NCBI GenBank assembly: GCA_963824275.1
Contig: CAWGOT010000010.1
Location: 558,001-622,000 of the forward strand
Source of the DNA: JANXQG01 sp963824275
GTDB lineage: Bacteria; Planctomycetota; Planctomycetia; Pirellulales; Thermoguttaceae
Length of the DNA: 64,000 bases
Direction of reading: 5' to 3'
This document shows positions 60,101 through 64,000 of this stretch, one piece after another (position 1 is the first letter of the stretch; each line of letters opens with the position of its first letter). The position numbers and the translations under genes are program-made. The notes beneath the pieces are model-generated. The model was not told the DNA's origin, made no database searches, and was given only the letters and a program-made list of their open reading frames with translations.

Positions 60101-63100
60101 AAGCGTGCCCCCACTGAAGGTGAGCGGGCCAAGTTGGTTGTTGTTGTAGGCATTGGAGAAAACCAGGCCGCCTTGTTGGATCACGAGCGCGGCCGTGGGG
60201 ATGGCCCCGTTGCCTTGGCCCATCACATTGCCGCTGGCCAAAAGCAGTTCGGTGCCATTGGCAATCGTGATCGTGCGGGTACCTCCTGCACTGAGGCAAT
60301 TGCCCAAGGCCCCGGCTCCGCCGCTGCCCCCAACGTTATTCGCTTCCAGCGTGCCGTTGCTGATGGTCAGGTTGCCGGAAAACGTGCTCGCGCCAGTCAA
60401 CTCCAAGAGGCCAGCGCCGGTCTTGGCGACGCTGAATCCGTAGCCGCTATTGTCCGAGATCACGCCGCTGACAAGAAGATCGACGCCGCTGGCGACGGTT
60501 CCCTTGGACACATTGAAGCTCACGGTGCTCCCTCTGAGGTAGATCGGGGCACTGATTAACGAAGATACGTTCGTAGCCGTGGTGGCAATGCTGTAGCCGC
60601 CTTGGATGTTGTAGGCGCCGCCGCCGGTAGAAGTCATCGTACCGCCGTCGAGGCTGAAATTGGCCAGGTAGGCGTTGTTGTTCCCGGTCGTGTTATTCAA
60701 GAGGCCGCCGTTGACATTGACCTGAGTGACCGCCGCCCCGCCGTTATAGCCCAAGGCATCGCCCGAGTTCAACTCGACCGTCCCGCCGCTATTGATGGTA
60801 AGCGCGTCAATTATTGCGCCGCTGCCGCCACCGGTACTGAGGTTTAGCACGCCGCCCGCATTGACAACCGTGCCGCCGGTGTACAAATTGTTCTTGTTCA
60901 ACGTGGTGGTGCCGCCGCTGACCACCAGCGAGCCCGCGCCCGTGATGGCGTACTCATCGAAACTCGTTGCTTGGGTCACGCTCCGCCCGGGCGTGTTGAA
61001 CGCAAGCGTCGCGCCGCTGGCAATCGAAATCGAACTTGTGATCGCCAGCGAGCCGGCGTTGCTGGCCGCGCTGCGCCGATCTGCAGCGTGCCCTGCGAAA
61101 TTGCGGTCACGCCGGTGTAGGCGTTGGCGCCGGTCAGCGCCATCAGGCCTGCGCCCTGCTTGGCGATTGGATAAGCGCCGTTGGTGATGATTCCACTGAC
61201 CAAGAGATCGATGCCGCTCGGTACGCTGCCCGAGGCCACGTTGAAGTTCAATCCGCTGCTGGATCTGAGGTCGATGCCGGCGGTGATCACCGACGATATA
61301 TTCGTACCCGTAGTGGCGATGGTTTGGCCGCCGCTGAAGTTGTAATAGCCGCCCCCCGTGGAGGAAATCGTGCCTCCATCCAGCGTATAGTTGGTGATAT
61401 AGGACAGGTTGCTGGCCGAAGATTGATTGATTACGCCGCGGTTGATGTTCACCTGCGTGACCGATGTCCCGCTGTTATAGCCCAGGCCGTCCTGTACCAG
61501 CGAGTTCACCGTCCCGCCGGGGTTGATGGTCAGCGTGCCGACAAGGGAGCCGGCGCCGCCGCCAACCCCTAGAGCAAGCGTGCCGCCGTTGACAATGGTC
61601 CCGCCGGTGTAGGTATTGTTCTGGTTAAGCTCCACCGAGCCGGCAGAGACCACCAGCGCGCGGCGCCCGCCAGGACGCTGGCGGTGTCAAAGTTCGTGCC
61701 TTGCAAGAGCGAGCCGGTATTATCGAAAGCCAGCGTGCCGCCGGTCAAGGCGATCGGGCTGCCGTTGGACAGCGTGCCGGTATTGCCGCCATTGCCGAGT
61801 TGCAGTGCGCCCCCCGTAATCTTTGTCGCGCCGGTGTAAATATTCGCGCCGCTGAGCACCTCCTTGCCAGCGACCACGGTCAGCGCCGCTGCCGCTCAAA
61901 ACGCCTGAGTAGACGCTCGTCGCGCCGCCGGCGCCGATGCTCAACGCCACGCTGCCGCCGCTGACGCCCAACAGCGAGATATTGCCGCTGCCGGCCAGAC
62001 CGGCCAGGTTGTACGTCGTGCCGTTGGTCGAGAAAATCAGTCCGCTGGCCACATTGTTCGTCACGGTGCTGCCCTGCGCGGCATTGGCGTTGCCCAATTC
62101 GAGCGAGCCGCCGCTGATGGTCGTGCCGCCCGTGTAGCTGTTGGAGACGCTTAGATCGAGGACGCCGCCGCCGAGCTTCACCAGGCCGAGCGCCCCGCTC
62201 GTGGTATTGGCAAAGACGTTGCTGTAGACAAACGTCTGGGCGAGACGACCTGAATGCCGAGGTTTGCGCTGCCGGCAAATCCGACGTTGCCAAGGACGGT
62301 AGTAATGTTGCCCAAGCTGAACTCGCCGGGGCTGCTGCCGGCCTCGACGCCGAACGTAGCCCCCGCGGGGACGGACAGGTTGCCCGAACTCGACCAGAGA
62401 GGCGACAAAACGCCCGTGTTGCTCACCACGAGGGCCCCGCCCGTGATCGTGGTTGGGCCGGTGTAGTTGCTGCTGGAATTGGTGAGGACCAGCGTGCCGC
62501 CGGCGTTGTTTAAGCCGCCCCCGCCGCTCAAGACGCCGGAATAGGTTGTGAACGTGCTGCTATTGCCGCGGAGGTTTAGCGTCAGGCTGCCGCCGGTCAC
62601 GTCGGCCAGAGCGATATTGCCGCTGCCGGACAGGCCGCCCAGATTCGCCGTTCCGAGGCCCGTCGTAAAGGTCAGGCCACCCGATACATTGTCCGTCAGG
62701 ACGCTGCTCTGCATGGCGCTGGCGTTTCCCAACTCGATGCTGCCCGCGCTGAGCGTCGTGCCGCCCGTATAAGTGTTGGTGTTCGTCAACTCCAGCAGTC
62801 CGGCGCCGGTCTTGACGAACCCTGTGCTGACGGCGCCGTTGCCGTTATTGGTCAACTGGCCGGAAATGAGCAGATCGACGCCATTGGGAACACTCCCCTG
62901 TCCGACATTGAAGGTCACCATGGGGCTTCTGAGTTCGAATTGCGCGGCGATTACCGACGATACATTCGTGCCCACCGTGGTCAGAGTGTAGCCGCCTTGA
63001 ATGGCGAAGTCGCCGCCGCCGGAGACGTTGGTCAGCGAGCCGCCCGTGAGCGTGTAATTGGCGAGATACGCTTCGTCGCCATTCGGGCCGGCATCCAGAA

Positions 63101-64000
63101 TGCCGCCGTTGATCGTGATCTGCGTGACCGACGTCCCGCTCCCATAGCCCAACGCATTTCCCGCGATCGCCCGCACCACAGCCCCCGGGTTGATGGTCAG
63201 CGACCCAACGATGCGCGCCGGCCGAACCGCCCGCGTTCAGGGCAAGCGTGCCGCCATTGACGATCGTGCCGCCGGTGAAGGTGTTAAAGCCCCCCAAGCT
63301 CAGCGATCCGGCAGACAAAACCAACCCGCCGCTGCCGCTGATCACGCCAGTGTAGGCCTGCGGAGTGGCTGCGTTGACAGCCACCGCGCCGCTGTTGCTG
63401 ATATTGCCCACAACCGACCCGTCGCTCACGCCATTGCCGAGTTGCAACGTGCCCGCCGAGATCGTGGTCCCGCCCGTATAGGTATTCGCGCCGTACAGAG
63501 TCAGCGGAACGCTCCCCCCGTTGAGCACGAGTGCAAGGGTCCCGGAACCATTTTGCATCACCCCGCCGAAGTTGCTCGCGGCGGTGGGATTGACCGTCAA
63601 GGCAACCGCGCCTGTGGCGCTGCTGGTGATCGTGCCGGCCAAGCCATTGAGGCTCGGAAACGCCGCCGGGCTGATGCCGGCCAGGTCGACGACTCCCGCG
63701 TTGGCCGTCAGCCCTCCGCTGCCCAGGGCGCTGGCGTTGCCCAGTTGCAGGATGCCGCCCGTGACGTGCGTGCCGCCGCTGTAGCTGTTGGCTCCCTTGA
63801 GCAACAGGCTGCCGCCGCCGGTGCCATTGAAGGATAGGCCGAGAGTTCCCGGGGCTGAATTCTGCAGGACCCCGCCAAAAGCCGTGGCAATGGTCTGGCT
63901 GACGGATAAGATGCCTACCGGCGCGGTGCTGGTGATCGTCCCCGCCACTCCGCTGAGGCTCGTGACTGCCTGATTGTTGCCGCCCAGGTCGAGGGTCCCC
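48079..64000 (-). CDS. Giant exported protein of autotransporter-associated beta-strand repeats with PEP-CTERM signal (5' partial, about nine frameshifts)
   Basis: At least 5,290 residues on the minus strand, with the N-terminus outside the window. I count about 39 copies of the repeat NTYTGGTTI..GTLQLG (PATR, PF12951 type), which builds a parallel beta-helix. A LamG-like domain lies at 50670-51360. The C-terminus has a VPEP motif, a transmembrane helix and an arginine-rich tail, typical of exosortase-processed PEP-CTERM proteins. The frame changes at about 49130, 50525, 54970, 57595, 60978, 61610, 61870, 62180 and 63200. The repeat theme continues across each break (for example VQVGDIYTGSA to LLISGANTFPQNV). 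I therefore read one gene rather than several. It is probably a surface adhesin or matrix protein. No Omp beta-barrel is present, so it is not a classical autotransporter. Confidence 0.85.
50670..51360 (-). other. LamG-like (concanavalin-type) domain within the giant protein
   Basis: About 230 residues differ from the surrounding repeats: LSFNGNGSYVDI, WTVSAWINTTQTGATIFNKG, WQLITITDNAGTKSIYTNN, IRLGWASDGGDGANNLNGAL and ENVALYNTALTAVQVQALY. This is the LamG jelly-roll pattern, likely binding a carbohydrate or protein ligand. Confidence 0.8.
60385..63290 (-). repeat. Three copies of a larger unit of about 170 residues in the giant protein
   Basis: Units at about 62770-63290, 61110-61625 and 60385-60900 share the same order. 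Each has a TGGTIVNGGTLAL-type repeat, then LGY.SGTSVTQ, then YLANYTLDGG, then a GGY.I.T..TN.SS.I pattern, then FNV..G.V..G.DLLVSG, then KTGAGLLELTG. They are diverged, pointing to old duplication. Confidence 0.7.

Noticed and set aside
48079..64000. Several separate adhesin genes instead of one
   Set aside because: At each break the repeat pattern continues in another frame with no signal peptide, start signal or PEP-CTERM until the single one at 48079-48198.
1..64000. tRNA or rRNA genes
   Set aside because: I looked for tRNA-like GGTTCGAATCC arms and CCA ends and found no convincing cloverleaf. A tRNAscan-SE run would settle it.

Overview
This is GC-rich DNA from a Gram-negative-type bacterium, most likely a planctomycete (Planctomycetota). 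No marker gene or rRNA is present, so this rests on gene content. Supporting features are many secreted glycoside hydrolases (GH2, GH29, GH38-like), an S46 peptidase, WD40, SUMF1-like and VIT/vWA proteins, small membrane proteins with an F-[ST]-L/I-R-x-LL motif, a PEP-CTERM sorting signal, and several families of intergenic hairpin repeats, including the CCCGAAGCGYAAGCGAGG type.

Layout. 1-3.6 kb: the end of a GH38-type alpha-mannosidase, then earP and efp (EF-P arginine rhamnosyltransferase and its arginine-type EF-P substrate). 3.6-12 kb: a minus-strand GH2 / receiver-domain / esterase operon, then a plus-strand SGNH hydrolase and a GH2-like protein. 12-18.6 kb: a gene-poor 1.1 kb, then a WD40 protein and a VIT-vWA-DUF2135 protein on the minus strand. 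18.6-27.3 kb: an accessory region with a TA-flanked MITE, an RHS fragment, an Imm1-type immunity gene, two diverged copies of a two-gene HEPN module, a TPR protein and small membrane proteins. 27.3-36.1 kb: an S46 dipeptidyl peptidase, a flippase-like membrane protein, and a minus-strand operon of a C25/caspase-like protein, an inactive transglutaminase with seven TM helices, and a RimK-like ATP-grasp ligase. 36.6-43.6 kb: SUMF1-like, DinB, DUF1801, cold-shock, fused spermidine-synthase-like and truncated PiT genes. 43.5-47.8 kb: a GH2-GH29 operon. 48-64 kb: one giant minus-strand PEP-CTERM protein built from autotransporter-associated beta-strand repeats, whose N-terminus lies beyond the window.

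About a dozen otherwise convincing genes are split by small frameshifts, several inside G runs or GC-rich repeats. This pattern suggests residual indel errors in the assembly more than mass gene decay, so I annotate such genes as single CDSs with the break stated. No tRNA, rRNA or CRISPR array was seen.

The most interesting items are the duplicated HEPN module (candidate toxin-antitoxin with an unfamiliar partner protein), the caspase-like / 7TM transglutaminase / ATP-grasp operon, the MITE with a matching empty site that rebuilds a -10 box, and the giant repeat protein.
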